The notes: generated by a model from the sequence alone, not told the origin. Positions 38,517-47,612 are shown, counted from the stretch's first letter. The stretch: 61,378 nt of DNA from JAPLDA01 sp043783155 (GCA_043783155.1 JAYVZS010000097.1:1-61378), one strand, 5' to 3'. Made by a program: numbers and translations.

Positions 38517-38568
38517 ATGGGAATTCTTTCCGATCGCCCCAAGGGGCGGGGAATAATTCCCATCAGAT
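38515..38568. repeat. Long imperfect palindrome with CGCCCC-AA-GGGGCG core
   Basis: TGATGGGAATT (38515-38525) pairs with AATTCCCATCA (38557-38567), and the centre CGCCCCAAGGGGCG forms a GC-rich inner hairpin. It has no T-run on either side, so it is not an obvious intrinsic terminator. It lies about 230 bases after the defence operon and 30 bases after the 3' end of the following minus-strand gene. Confidence 0.6.
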
Positions 38569-38597
38569 TAAACTGCTGTAGCGGATGATTACTCGTA

Positions 38598-39650
38598 CTA
38601 ACGTGCGATCACCAATTGTTTTTTCACCACATCGGCGCCGTTATTCAAGATCACAAAATAGATTCCGTTCGAAAGTTTTTTCACATCAATTTTAGCCGGG
38701 AAAGATTCTATCTTCGAGGAAGAAATAACTTTTCCGATCGCGTCTGTTATTTTCATCTGCATCGGTTCCACGGATCCTGAATGAATGATCACAAAATCCA
38801 TCGCCGGATTTGGTGACAGTTGAATTTTTATTTTTTCATTTATTTCTCTCACACCGATGGCGGGCACTGTTCCAAACTCCATGTGCATTCCCTGGTAACC
38901 GCCCGCAGTGCTATATTCATAACCATATTTGAACTGAGAAACATTATTTGCACTTGCTCTGAATTCCGCATAAGATGGATTGGAGTTGTAATCCACCACG
39001 TAAATACTGTTGCTGGCACCCGGGAATATGGTATCAAAACCGGTGGGTGGTATATTACCATCAATCGGTATATTAACGGCACTGAATCCCGGACGGCTCG
39101 TAGGATTGAGCCCGGTAAAATTAACCGAGTTGAGTATCCAGTAAGAATTAATGTTGTTTGTAATTTCAAATGAAACCCATTCATTATTGCTCAGTGTTTC
39201 AATACTCTCAATCGTGATGTTACAGTTCTGAAGACCGTTTAAAATATTGTTCCGTGCTCCGGTCATATTCTGATCCTTATAGATATCAAACTCATATTGA
39301 AATCCAAACCATCCGCCAAAACCACCCGAATAAAAAGGAGAGGAAACAGTGGCAGTCACATTGTGGCCCACTGAAGTTCCGTTCGGATCATCAGCGATGT
39401 GCCTCACCCGAAGCCACAAATTATTTCCCTGGTAATCCACAAATGGAAAATATACTCCGGTATTCAGCAATGGATGTAAGGCGCTTGCAGTACTGTAATT
39501 AAACGTTGCAAGACTCTGACCCGAAGTAACAAGAATACCGGAAGAATCCGTAAAGTAAACCGTATTCTCAAAATCAAAAGAAATGGCTCTGGATATTTCT
39601 GAGGTAGTCATCAAAAATAAAAGTGCTGTGAGTAATTTTATTTTTTCCAT
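38598..39650 (-). CDS. T9SS type A sorted exported protein
   Basis: A 350-residue secreted protein: signal peptide MEKIKLLTALLFLMTTSEIS (RA), a beta-rich body (FDFENTVYFTDSSGILVTSG, SPFYSGGFGGWFGFQYEFDI, NEWVSFEITNNINSYWILNS) and a T9SS type A sorting domain over about the last 75 residues (IQLSPNPAMDFVIIHSGS, DAIGKVISSS, LSNGIYFVILNNG, KQLVIAR). I do not recognise the body domain. Single gene, convergent with the defence operon. Confidence 0.8.
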   Translation of the reverse strand: MEKIKLLTALLFLMTTSEISRAISFDFENTVYFTDSSGILVTSGQSLATFNYSTASALHPLLNTGVYFPFVDYQGNNLWLRVRHIADDPNGTSVGHNVTATVSSPFYSGGFGGWFGFQYEFDIYKDQNMTGARNNILNGLQNCNITIESIETLSNNEWVSFEITNNINSYWILNSVNFTGLNPTSRPGFSAVNIPIDGNIPPTGFDTIFPGASNSIYVVDYNSNPSYAEFRASANNVSQFKYGYEYSTAGGYQGMHMEFGTVPAIGVREINEKIKIQLSPNPAMDFVIIHSGSVEPMQMKITDAIGKVISSSKIESFPAKIDVKKLSNGIYFVILNNGADVVKKQLVIAR

Positions 39651-39925
39651 TGCCGTTATGTTTTAGTGTTATTACATTCAAAAGTTCGTCTCTATACAAA
39701 TGTGAGGATAAATACGACAGGAATCAAATAATATGGCCGTTCCCTGATTTAAAAATCTCAGTGGACATTCTGCCGGCTTCCTGACGGTAAAATCAGGATG
39801 CCTTTCTCAAAATCTTTAATACAAGAGCACAGAGAGGAAATTAATATAGGGCCTGAAGACAATATTGATCCATTCATCAAACCAATTTCAGGGGATTGTT
39901 CATATCCGAAGTAACATGAAAAAGC

Positions 39926-41125
39926 TCACCCCGGCTTTGCCAGCGAAACGATGTTCCGGTAAATGGAAACAGCATTGATGACGATGAAGAAAATAAAAAT
40001 GCCAATGCCTGAGAGGATCACAGAACCGGATAAGCCGGCATTTATTTCAAATCCATTTTGCTGCATGATGGTAACGAAGACAGATTTTATCACGCTTAAT
40101 ATGATAAACGTGACTATGAGGATAGAAGAAAAAACCAGTATATAAAACAAAAAATATTTTTTGAAAATGGTGATGTGATGGTAACCAAGCTGAATGAGTG
40201 TATGAATTTCATATTTCGATTTGCTGATCATGAGCTGTGAATACTGTATGAAGCCGAGCAGCGATAACAAAATAATCATCCCGCCGATAGCGGCCAGCAC
40301 ATTCATAATAATACGAAGCACAAGACTCAGTTTGCTGTTCTTCAGGTTCTCTGCACTCGTTTCATAGCCGTTGGCATCGAGGTATTTCATCAACTCCGAA
40401 GAAGTAGGATCGCTGGAAACCACAATGAGTCGCGACGGACCCTTTGATTTTTTTACCGCGAATGTTTTGTTCGCATACTCAAGAAAACTTTGCGGAACGA
40501 GGAACGAATTAATCCGATCGCTGAAACCTGCAACACCGGCATGGATGATCACAGTGGTATCCACACCGCGAATCTTTACATTGAACGAAACCGCTTCCAC
40601 CGTCTTCTTTGATATTTGCGGAAGATCCTGGCTGGGTGCAAAACCGAAGTTATAGAGATTCAGGTAATCAGCAGGTATAATAAGTGGTACAACTGAATCG
40701 CCGGGCGACCATTTCCAGCGATCGCTTTTCACATCTATAAAATCATCTGACACAGCTTCGAAAAAAAGATCGGTGTAAAATCCCGGGATATTTTTTTCAT
40801 CGTTCTGATCCACATACGCCTGCGCGGCAAAAAGATTGGAAGAAAATTTCCCGACACGCTCCACTGTACTCACTTTTTTCAACCCTTCAATTTCCTCATC
40901 GGAAAATGTATTCTTTGAAAACGCAAGCGTATTGAGCATCGACACTTTTTTATTGACGATGATGTACTGTGGATTGATGAGATCCGATTTGGTTACAAGG
41001 AGATTTTTAAAATCGAGGTATGACTGCAACGATGCAAGCAACACGAACAATCCCGCCAGTGTACCTGCAATCGCAAGCAGTAACTGCAAAACACTCTGAT
41101 GCCGTAAGAGAAGCCGCGAGATCAT
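39926..41125 (-). CDS. ABC transporter permease, FtsX/MacB-like
   Basis: A 399-residue inner-membrane protein with one N-terminal membrane segment (LLLAIAGTLAGLFVLLASLQ), a large periplasmic domain of about 220 residues, and three C-terminal segments (VLAAIGGMIILLSLLGFIQY, FLFYILVFSSILIVTFIILS, LSGSVILSGIGIFIFFIVIN). This is the four-helix topology of the FtsX/MacB class, which move no substrate through the membrane but couple ATP hydrolysis to periplasmic work. It follows the ATPase gene after six bases, so both products belong to one complex. Substrate unknown. Confidence 0.82.
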   Translation of the reverse strand: MISRLLLRHQSVLQLLLAIAGTLAGLFVLLASLQSYLDFKNLLVTKSDLINPQYIIVNKKVSMLNTLAFSKNTFSDEEIEGLKKVSTVERVGKFSSNLFAAQAYVDQNDEKNIPGFYTDLFFEAVSDDFIDVKSDRWKWSPGDSVVPLIIPADYLNLYNFGFAPSQDLPQISKKTVEAVSFNVKIRGVDTTVIIHAGVAGFSDRINSFLVPQSFLEYANKTFAVKKSKGPSRLIVVSSDPTSSELMKYLDANGYETSAENLKNSKLSLVLRIIMNVLAAIGGMIILLSLLGFIQYSQLMISKSKYEIHTLIQLGYHHITIFKKYFLFYILVFSSILIVTFIILSVIKSVFVTIMQQNGFEINAGLSGSVILSGIGIFIFFIVINAVSIYRNIVSLAKPG

Positions 41126-41131
41126 GTTGGT

Positions 41132-41773
41132 CTATATTGTTAAAACGCTTTGGTAACTGAACAGATATTTTTCTCCTAAACTCGTGAGGATAATTCCCGC
41201 ATCATTTTTTTTACACGCCTCATCAATCAGTTCCGATGCCAGTTCAATATTTTTCTGATCGAGATGACTGAACGGTTCATCCATCAGTAAAAATTTAAAC
41301 GGCTGAACAAGCGCACGAATAATGGCTACACGTTGTTGCTGGCCAAGTGAAAGTATTTTACAGGGAACGTTCAGCTTAATTGCGATACCAAGTTTTTCCG
41401 CCATCGCACTGATCTCATCTCGCGTAACGACATTTGTGAGCTTCGCTTTGAGTTCGATGTTTTCAAGAACGGTGAGTTGAGGAAACAATCGTAAATCCTG
41501 GAAGATAACCGAGAGCGATTGCTGCCTTAGCTCTGACCAATATTTCAGCGACATACTTCTCGTATTTTTTTCGTTTATGAATACATCGCCGGTAAAATCA
41601 TTTCTTGTACCATACAAAACAGAAATCAATGTTGACTTTCCTGTTCCTGACGGAGCAAAAATTAAATAGTTATTCCCGCTGCTTAGTGAAACGTCGTTCA
41701 TCCAAACGCTTTGCGGGTTAAAAGAAATCCCGGCAAGAGGCACCGGGATTACATTTTTTAAGTGAAGGTTCAT
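41132..41773 (-). CDS. ABC transporter ATP-binding protein, LolD/FtsE-like
   Basis: The 213-residue ATPase carries Walker A APSGTGKST at 40-48, Q-loop FQDLRLFPQLTVLENIE, signature LSLGQQQRVA at 141-150, Walker B FLLMDEPFSHLD at 161-172, and a late His or equivalent is not clear. Its ATG overlaps the stop of the DUF4836 gene by one base (TAATG), and it precedes the FtsX-like permease, so the three genes form one operon. It should energise that permease. Confidence 0.88.
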   Translation of the reverse strand: MNLHLKNVIPVPLAGISFNPQSVWMNDVSLSSGNNYLIFAPSGTGKSTLISVLYGTRNDFTGDVFINEKNTRSMSLKYWSELRQQSLSVIFQDLRLFPQLTVLENIELKAKLTNVVTRDEISAMAEKLGIAIKLNVPCKILSLGQQQRVAIIRALVQPFKFLLMDEPFSHLDQKNIELASELIDEACKKNDAGIILTSLGEKYLFSYQSVLTI

Positions 41774-43503
41774 TACTTCTTTGATCTCTTTACAGGGGCT
41801 GAAGTCGCAACAGCGGCTGCAACCGAATCCAGCCTCGCCCTGTTCATCGCTTCTTGTTCCTCATCATCTATTCCTTTCCTTCTATTTAACTCTTGCTTCG
41901 CAACCAGCGGATATACATTTTTGTCAATTGCATCAAGAATACGGTAAAGACTGTTATCACCGTTACCATCCGTCAGTTTCAGTTCCATTGCGCTACCGTT
42001 TTTCCCGCCTTTCATTTCGAAATCTTTTAACATACTTGTTGTATTCTTAAAAGCAGAAAATCCGTCTTCACCTATCTGCTCATGCATCTTTGTAAAAAGA
42101 ATTTCAGGATAATTTTTATAGTCGAGATCCATGTAGAATCCCAGCGCGTTATCACGTACGATTCCTTTTGCAGGATCACCGATTTCACCCAGTTCTTTTT
42201 TATCCGCTATTTTATCGGCAAGCGATTTATCATCTGTAATCGTAACGCCTACTTTATTTTCAACCATGTACAAAGTAATTCCCGGAGCCTTAATCATGTA
42301 GTAAGGTCCTTCTTTCTGAAGACCGGTGCGCTTCATCAGTTTATCAAAAGTTGCGCGAGTTTTAATTCCGATCGTTCCGGTGAACATCGGCATCATCGAC
42401 GTGTCAGCCACTTCTTCCGTTGACATAGCGCCTGTTTTATGATCATAATTATATTTTAATTTCCTGGTTGGCTCACTTCTTACGTCAGTAAACGCCAATG
42501 AAATGTCACCTGTTAACAGGTCTTTCAATTCATCCTTTGTAATCCCGGCTTGCGACGCAACTTCAATGAGCATGCCTGCTAACATCGGGTTAGTATCAAA
42601 CAATTCAATAAATTTTTTTGGGTCAAATGACATCGAGAGAATACCAAGAACTTTTTTATCTGAAATCAATTTCAGGTGATCTTCGCTGATGCCTTTGTCA
42701 TTCATCATCATCAGCTTTTTCTCCATGTCTTTGTTGTCAATGTAATAATGCATATTTGAGACAATTGAATTGTTCTCAAATACAGTGGTGACATCGGCAT
42801 ACGTGTCTTTGTACAAATCCCCCATCATTGCAACGGGGCCTGCAGCCATTCCCTTTGACATAGCCATGAAGACGCCGTAGTTGATGAAAACACCGGCATC
42901 AAATTTCGTGTCGTTGAACTTATTAAAATTACCGATTGAAGAGACAGAAGAAGCGTGAGCGAAAATATCTTTCATGTATGCAGGATCGATGGCTTCAGAC
43001 ATGCCACCAAGAAAAACAACTTGCTTGCTGTTCCAGCCCATCAAGGCACTCTTTTCAAACTTCATCGTCTTCATGTCACCGCCATTTACAATCGAATCTT
43101 TCAACGAAAATTTTTTAAGCATGCTCTCAAATGTACTGCTACTCAATAATCCGCAGACGAGCCCGAATACAGGATGGTCGTTTTTAACCGTGACAAACAT
43201 GTAAGCGCGATTCAAAAAATTGAGTCCGCTTTTCATCGGATCTTCAAACAATTCATTCATTACATTGAGGGACGGATCATTTTGCTTTTTCATTTCCTCA
43301 CGCATCCGTTTAATCATCTCCATGTTGAGGAGTTTTTCTCCACCGGCTTTCGTCGCGATGGATTTCAAATCAACGGCAATAACCACTGCGGCATCTTTGG
43401 GAATGGATGCGACCAGGTCGTTGGTGCTAAAAATTCTTATGTAAGCAAAGTATCCGCCAGCTGCAAGAGCGAGCACGACAAGAATCCAGATAATTTTTTT
43501 CAT
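41773..43503 (-). CDS. DUF4836 family envelope protein
   Basis: A 576-residue protein anchored by one N-terminal hydrophobic helix (IIWILVVLALAAGGYFAYIR), after which SIPKDAAVVIAVDLKSIATK, PMKSGLNFLNRAYMFVT and the alternating K/E-rich body match the Bacteroidota-restricted DUF4836 (PF16120). The rest is predicted periplasmic, ending in a basic tail (SAPVKRSKK). It is the first gene of an operon with an ABC ATPase and an FtsX-like permease, so it may be the partner or client of that complex. No activity is known. Confidence 0.8.
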   Translation of the reverse strand: MKKIIWILVVLALAAGGYFAYIRIFSTNDLVASIPKDAAVVIAVDLKSIATKAGGEKLLNMEMIKRMREEMKKQNDPSLNVMNELFEDPMKSGLNFLNRAYMFVTVKNDHPVFGLVCGLLSSSTFESMLKKFSLKDSIVNGGDMKTMKFEKSALMGWNSKQVVFLGGMSEAIDPAYMKDIFAHASSVSSIGNFNKFNDTKFDAGVFINYGVFMAMSKGMAAGPVAMMGDLYKDTYADVTTVFENNSIVSNMHYYIDNKDMEKKLMMMNDKGISEDHLKLISDKKVLGILSMSFDPKKFIELFDTNPMLAGMLIEVASQAGITKDELKDLLTGDISLAFTDVRSEPTRKLKYNYDHKTGAMSTEEVADTSMMPMFTGTIGIKTRATFDKLMKRTGLQKEGPYYMIKAPGITLYMVENKVGVTITDDKSLADKIADKKELGEIGDPAKGIVRDNALGFYMDLDYKNYPEILFTKMHEQIGEDGFSAFKNTTSMLKDFEMKGGKNGSAMELKLTDGNGDNSLYRILDAIDKNVYPLVAKQELNRRKGIDDEEQEAMNRARLDSVAAAVATSAPVKRSKK

Positions 43504-43605
43504 TTGAGAGCCGTTTAAATGGTTGTGTAAATGTTTTTACGAGGCGTCAAAAATATAAAAATTATCCTTGAGAAAGGAGTATTTAGAAATCAAAAAACGG
43601 TTATT

Positions 43606-46600
43606 TCAATATGACAAATTCTGCCCCAACCATTTCTCCACTTCTTCGAATTTCATATTCTTCCGCTTTGCATAATCCGTGATCTGTTCCTTTGTAATTT
43701 TTCCGATACCGAAATACTGAGATTGCGAATGAGCGAAATACAAACCGCTGACAGCTGCAGTCGGATACATAGCAAGACTCTCGGTGAGAACAATGCCCGT
43801 ATTTTTTTCTACATCGAGTAATTTCCAAAGTGTAATTTTTTCCGTGTGATCGGGCTGAGCCGGATACCCAGGAGCCGGACGAATACCCTCATACGTTTCT
43901 TTGATCAACTCATCAGGAGAAAGATTTTCGTCTTTCGCATAGCCCCAAAATTCAGTGCGAACACGTTTGTGCATCAACTCAGCAAATGCTTCTGCGAGAC
44001 GATCGGCAAGCGCTTTGAGCATGATCGCAGAATAATCATCATGCTGCTTTTCGAACTCAGAAATTTTTTCTTCGATGCCGAAACCGGTGGAGAGGGCGAA
44101 GGCGCCCATATAGTCTGACCTCACCCCCGACACCTCTCCGAAGGAGAGGGGCTCCGGGTGAGGTAAAATAAAATCAGCCAATGCAACGTTCGGCTGACCG
44201 GTTGGTTTTTTAGTCTGCTGACGAAGAGTATGAAAAATTATAGAGTCAGTCCCACTCTCCTTAGGAGAGCAATTAGCGGTGAGGTATATATCATCATCAT
44301 TCACCGCATTCGCGGGATAAAATCCAATCACCGCTTTTGCTGTCAGCCATTTTTCATTGATGATCTTCTTTAACATCGCCTGTGCATCATCAAATAATTT
44401 TCTTGCTTCCACTCCCCTTTCAGGATCAGTGAAAATCTTCGGGTAACTTCCTTTCATTTCCCAACTGTGAAAGAACGGAGTCCAGTCGATATATGCAGCG
44501 ATTTCTTCTAATGGATAATGATCAAATATTTTGTTACCAATAAATGACGGCTTTATAATTTCAGTTGTGTCCCAGTTAATCTTCAGTTTATTTTCACGCG
44601 CTTCACGGATGGAAATAAATTTATTCTGTGATTGCGCATTTTTATTTTGCTCACGGAGTCGATCGTATTCCGCATTTACATTCTTCATAAGTCCGTCACG
44701 CAATTCATCTGAGATCAAACTGCCCGCGACAGGCACAGAACGCGATGCATCATTCACATGCACAACAGCGTGGTTGTAATGTGGGGCAATTTTTACGGCG
44801 GTATGTACTTTTGACGTGGTCGCCCCGCCAATCAAAAGAGGAATGGTAAATCCTTCGCGTTCCATTTCCTTTGCCACGTGAACCATTTCATCGAGAGAAG
44901 GTGTGATCAAACCGCTTAAGCCAATGATGTCGACTTTTTCCTCTCTCGCACGCGCAAGAATTTTTTCGCATGAAACCATTACACCCATGTCTATAATCTC
45001 GTAATTGTTACAGGCCAATACAACACCGACAATATTTTTTCCGATGTCATGCACATCTCCTTTCACCGTTGCCAATAAAATCTTTCCGGCATTTTTACTC
45101 GTGTCACTCGCCAGTTTTTCCGCTTGCAGAAAAGGTTCCAGGTAAGCCACCGCTTTTTTCATGACACGCGCACTCTTGACAACCTGCGGCAAAAACATTT
45201 TTCCTGCTCCGAATAAATCTCCCACCACATTCATTCCTTCCATCAACGGACCTTCAATCACTTCAAGCGAACGGGAAACTTTTTTTCGTGCTTCTTCCAC
45301 ATCGGTTTCAATGTATTCGACAAAGCCTCTCACAAGTGAGTGAGTCAGGCGTTCTTCCACTGTGCCTTTGCGCCACTCTTCATCCTTCTCCTGTTTCTTT
45401 CCTTTGCCTTTGATGGTTTCGGCGTAGGTGATTAATTTTTCTGTGGCGTCATCTTTCCGGTCGAGCAAAACATCTTCGACTAATTCAAGTAAATCTTTTG
45501 GGATTTGATCGTACACCTGCAACTGTCCGGGATTCACAATACCCATGTCCATTCCGGCTTTGATGCCATGATATAGGAACGCAGCATGAATGGCTTCACG
45601 CACGAGATCATTTCCGCGGAATGAAAATGAAACGTTGCTCACACCACCGCTTACTTTTGCGAACGGAAGATTTTGTTTGATCCACTTTGTCGCTTCAAAA
45701 TAATCAAGCGCATTCTTCCGATGTTCTTCCATACCGGTTGCGACAGGAAAAATATTCGGATCGAAAATAATATCCTGCGGAGCAAACTTCACTTCGCTGA
45801 CAAGTATATCATACGCTCGCTTACAGATTTCAATTCTTCGCTGCAATGTATCGGCCTGTCCCTGTTCATCAAATGCCATAACAATAACAGCCGCTCCGTA
45901 TTTTTTTACCAGGCGTGCCTGCTCTTTAAATTTTTCAACTCCTTCTTTCATCGAAATGGAATTGACAATGGATTTTCCCTGGGTACATTTTAATCCGGCT
46001 TCAATCACAAGCCATTTTGACGAGTCGATCATGATCGGCAGTTTGGAAATATCCGGCTCTGCACCGATCAGGTTAAGATACGTCACCATCGCCTTTTCCG
46101 AATCCAACATTCCTTCATCCATGTTGATGTCGATCGCCTGCGCTCCGCCATCTACCTGGTCCTTTGCAACCGTTAATGCTTCATCGTATTTATTGTCGAT
46201 GATTAGTTTCGCAAACTTACGCGAGCCGGTTACATTCGTGCGCTCACCCACGTTCATAAAATTAGACTCAGGACGTAGCGTGACCGGTTCCAATCCGCTC
46301 AAACGCAGATACGGTTCGATGACAGGAATTTTTCTCGGTTTTGTTTTCGCCGCATCTTCTGCAATACGTTGAATGTGATCAGGTGTGGTACCGCAGCAAC
46401 CGCCGACAATATTCACAAATCCGCTTTCAAGAAAATCATGCATGTCATGACCCATGTGTTCGGGTGTTTCATCGTACTCACCAAACTGATTCGGCAGACC
46501 CGCATTCGGATAGCAGGAAATATAAAACGGAGCCTTCTCAGAAAGTTCTTCGAGATAGGGTCGCATTTCTTTTGCGCCCAATGCGCAATTCAAACCGACA

Positions 46601-47346
46601 CTTAACAGATCGACATGTGAAATGGAATTTAAAAATGCTTCAACTGTTTGTCCGCTCAGTGTTCGTCCGCTTGCATCGGTAATCGTTCCTGAAACCATCA
46701 CAGGAAGTTTCACACCTTTTTCTTCCATCACCGTTTGAATGGCGAACAATGCGGCCTTTGCGTTGAGTGTATCAAAAATTGTTTCAACCAAAAGCAAATC
46801 CACACCTCCGTCAATCAATCCACGCACCTGTTCTGAATATGCCTCCACCACTTCATCGAATGTAACGGCTCTGAATCCGGGATCATTTACATCGGGAGAA
46901 AGCGAGAGCGTTCGGTTGGTAGGACCGAGGGCACCTGCAACGTATTTCGGATTGCGGATTTTCGATTGCGAATTGCTGTTCCGCGGATCAGATGTCTCCG
47001 ATTCGAAATCAGCAACTGCCTGCTTCGCGATTTGTGCTGATTTCAGATTGATCTCGTACGCAAGTTCCTGCATGTGATAATCAGCAAGAGAAATTTTTTG
47101 CGCGTTGAACGTGTTTGTCTCGATGATATCCGCTCCGGCTAAGAGATACTGCTGGTGAATCTCTTTGATAATTTCCGGTTGCGTGATCGACAATAAATCA
47201 TTGTTACCCTTCAGGTCATGTTTCCAGTCTTTGAAACGTTGGCCGCGGTAATCTTTCTCTTCGAGTTTGTGCCGTTGAATCATGGTACCCATTGCACCAT
47301 CAATCACGAGCACTCGTTTTTCTAATTCACGTTTAATATCATTCAT
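43606..47346 (-). CDS. metH: Cobalamin-dependent methionine synthase
   Basis: A 1246-residue enzyme that transfers the methyl group from methyltetrahydrofolate via B12 to homocysteine. In order it has the homocysteine domain (IDGAMGTMIQ, GLNCALG, GGCCGTTP near 312 with the zinc Cys pair), the folate domain (FMNVGERTNVTGSRKF, INVNMDE-like DINMDEG), the cap and cobalamin domain with B12-ligand His in DVHDIGKN near 763, and the reactivation domain (GFYPAN, FHTLRQQ, MYPTAAVSGLYFAH). Family-variable positions are occupied by repeat-derived peptides: SNSQSKIRNPKY near 124-134, ANCSPKESGTD near 1021-1033 and HPEPLSFGEVSGVR near 1061-1074. The 5' leader carries a SAM-I riboswitch. Confidence 0.96.
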   Translation of the reverse strand: MNDIKRELEKRVLVIDGAMGTMIQRHKLEEKDYRGQRFKDWKHDLKGNNDLLSITQPEIIKEIHQQYLLAGADIIETNTFNAQKISLADYHMQELAYEINLKSAQIAKQAVADFESETSDPRNSNSQSKIRNPKYVAGALGPTNRTLSLSPDVNDPGFRAVTFDEVVEAYSEQVRGLIDGGVDLLLVETIFDTLNAKAALFAIQTVMEEKGVKLPVMVSGTITDASGRTLSGQTVEAFLNSISHVDLLSVGLNCALGAKEMRPYLEELSEKAPFYISCYPNAGLPNQFGEYDETPEHMGHDMHDFLESGFVNIVGGCCGTTPDHIQRIAEDAAKTKPRKIPVIEPYLRLSGLEPVTLRPESNFMNVGERTNVTGSRKFAKLIIDNKYDEALTVAKDQVDGGAQAIDINMDEGMLDSEKAMVTYLNLIGAEPDISKLPIMIDSSKWLVIEAGLKCTQGKSIVNSISMKEGVEKFKEQARLVKKYGAAVIVMAFDEQGQADTLQRRIEICKRAYDILVSEVKFAPQDIIFDPNIFPVATGMEEHRKNALDYFEATKWIKQNLPFAKVSGGVSNVSFSFRGNDLVREAIHAAFLYHGIKAGMDMGIVNPGQLQVYDQIPKDLLELVEDVLLDRKDDATEKLITYAETIKGKGKKQEKDEEWRKGTVEERLTHSLVRGFVEYIETDVEEARKKVSRSLEVIEGPLMEGMNVVGDLFGAGKMFLPQVVKSARVMKKAVAYLEPFLQAEKLASDTSKNAGKILLATVKGDVHDIGKNIVGVVLACNNYEIIDMGVMVSCEKILARAREEKVDIIGLSGLITPSLDEMVHVAKEMEREGFTIPLLIGGATTSKVHTAVKIAPHYNHAVVHVNDASRSVPVAGSLISDELRDGLMKNVNAEYDRLREQNKNAQSQNKFISIREARENKLKINWDTTEIIKPSFIGNKIFDHYPLEEIAAYIDWTPFFHSWEMKGSYPKIFTDPERGVEARKLFDDAQAMLKKIINEKWLTAKAVIGFYPANAVNDDDIYLTANCSPKESGTDSIIFHTLRQQTKKPTGQPNVALADFILPHPEPLSFGEVSGVRSDYMGAFALSTGFGIEEKISEFEKQHDDYSAIMLKALADRLAEAFAELMHKRVRTEFWGYAKDENLSPDELIKETYEGIRPAPGYPAQPDHTEKITLWKLLDVEKNTGIVLTESLAMYPTAAVSGLYFAHSQSQYFGIGKITKEQITDYAKRKNMKFEEVEKWLGQNLSY
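44118..44163 (-). repeat. Palindromic element in frame in metH, copy A
   Basis: Plus-strand CCTCTCCGAAGGAGAGG (44133-44149) is a near-perfect hairpin, framed by outer arms CCTCACCC (44119-44126) and GGGTGAGG (44156-44163). On the coding strand it reads HPEPLSFGEVSGVR in the reactivation domain. The frame used here differs from that used by the pyc copy. Confidence 0.75.
44244..44285 (-). repeat. Palindromic element in frame in metH, copy B (degenerate)
   Basis: Core CTCTCCTTAGGAGAG at 44255-44269 with a remnant of the CCTCACC arm at its coding-strand 5' side. It encodes LTANCSPKESGTDS. It lies about 80 bases from copy A, so metH holds two members of the same family. Confidence 0.6.
46945..46976 (-). 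repeat. GCGGATTTCGGATT-type dispersed repeat within metH
   Basis: The plus strand reads TTTCGGATTGCGGATTTTCG followed by ATTGCGAATTGC. This matches the wording of the inverted repeat between rplU and rpmA. On the coding strand it encodes SNSQSKIRNPKY in a linker before GALGPTNRT. Confidence 0.45.
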
Positions 47347-47389
47347 ATCACTCAGAATTCCTTTTCTTTATTTGTAATCCATTCACCAC

Positions 47390-47426
47390 AAAAAAAAATC
47401 TCTCCCGGCAAGCCAGAAGAGATTTT
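47390..47426 (-). terminator. Intrinsic terminator in the metH leader
   Basis: On the minus strand AAATCTCT and AGAGATTT (47418-47425 with 47396-47403) form the outer stem, GGC/GCC the inner stem, followed by at least eight T residues. It stands between the SAM-I aptamer and the metH ATG (44 bases before it), where premature termination would be expected when SAM is bound. A mutually exclusive antiterminator is not obvious to me. Confidence 0.75.
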
Positions 47427-47458
47427 ATATTTTTCAATTTTTTTAAAATCCATTTCCG

Positions 47459-47570
47459 ACTTATCTGTTCCTGCATTACTGCAGAATTGGAGTTAGCACC
47501 TTCCTCCCGATGTTCCGGAAATGGTTGCTAAGGTTTCACAGGGCCAGTCCCTCCACCTTTCTTGATAAGT
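47459..47570 (-). promoter_or_regulatory. SAM-I (S-box) riboswitch upstream of metH
   Basis: The minus-strand RNA starts with P1 arm ACTTATCA (47563-47570) and ends with GATAAGT (47459-47465). Between them are the conserved S-box parts: GGAGGGACTGGCCCTGTGAA, ACCTTAGCAACC, GGTGCTAACTCC and the final GGAACAGATAAG. It should sense S-adenosylmethionine, the downstream product of MetH, and lower metH expression. The match is by eye to the known consensus. Confidence 0.88.
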
Positions 47571-47612
47571 ATGTTCCCGCTTCGCAACAGGAAACTTTTA
47601 AAGAACGAGTTG

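Noticed and set aside
39651..39925. Possible gene or RNA in the gap before the FtsX-like permease 3' end
   Set aside because: Only one weak hairpin (near 39778-39806) is seen, with no ORF, no T-run and no known RNA motif.
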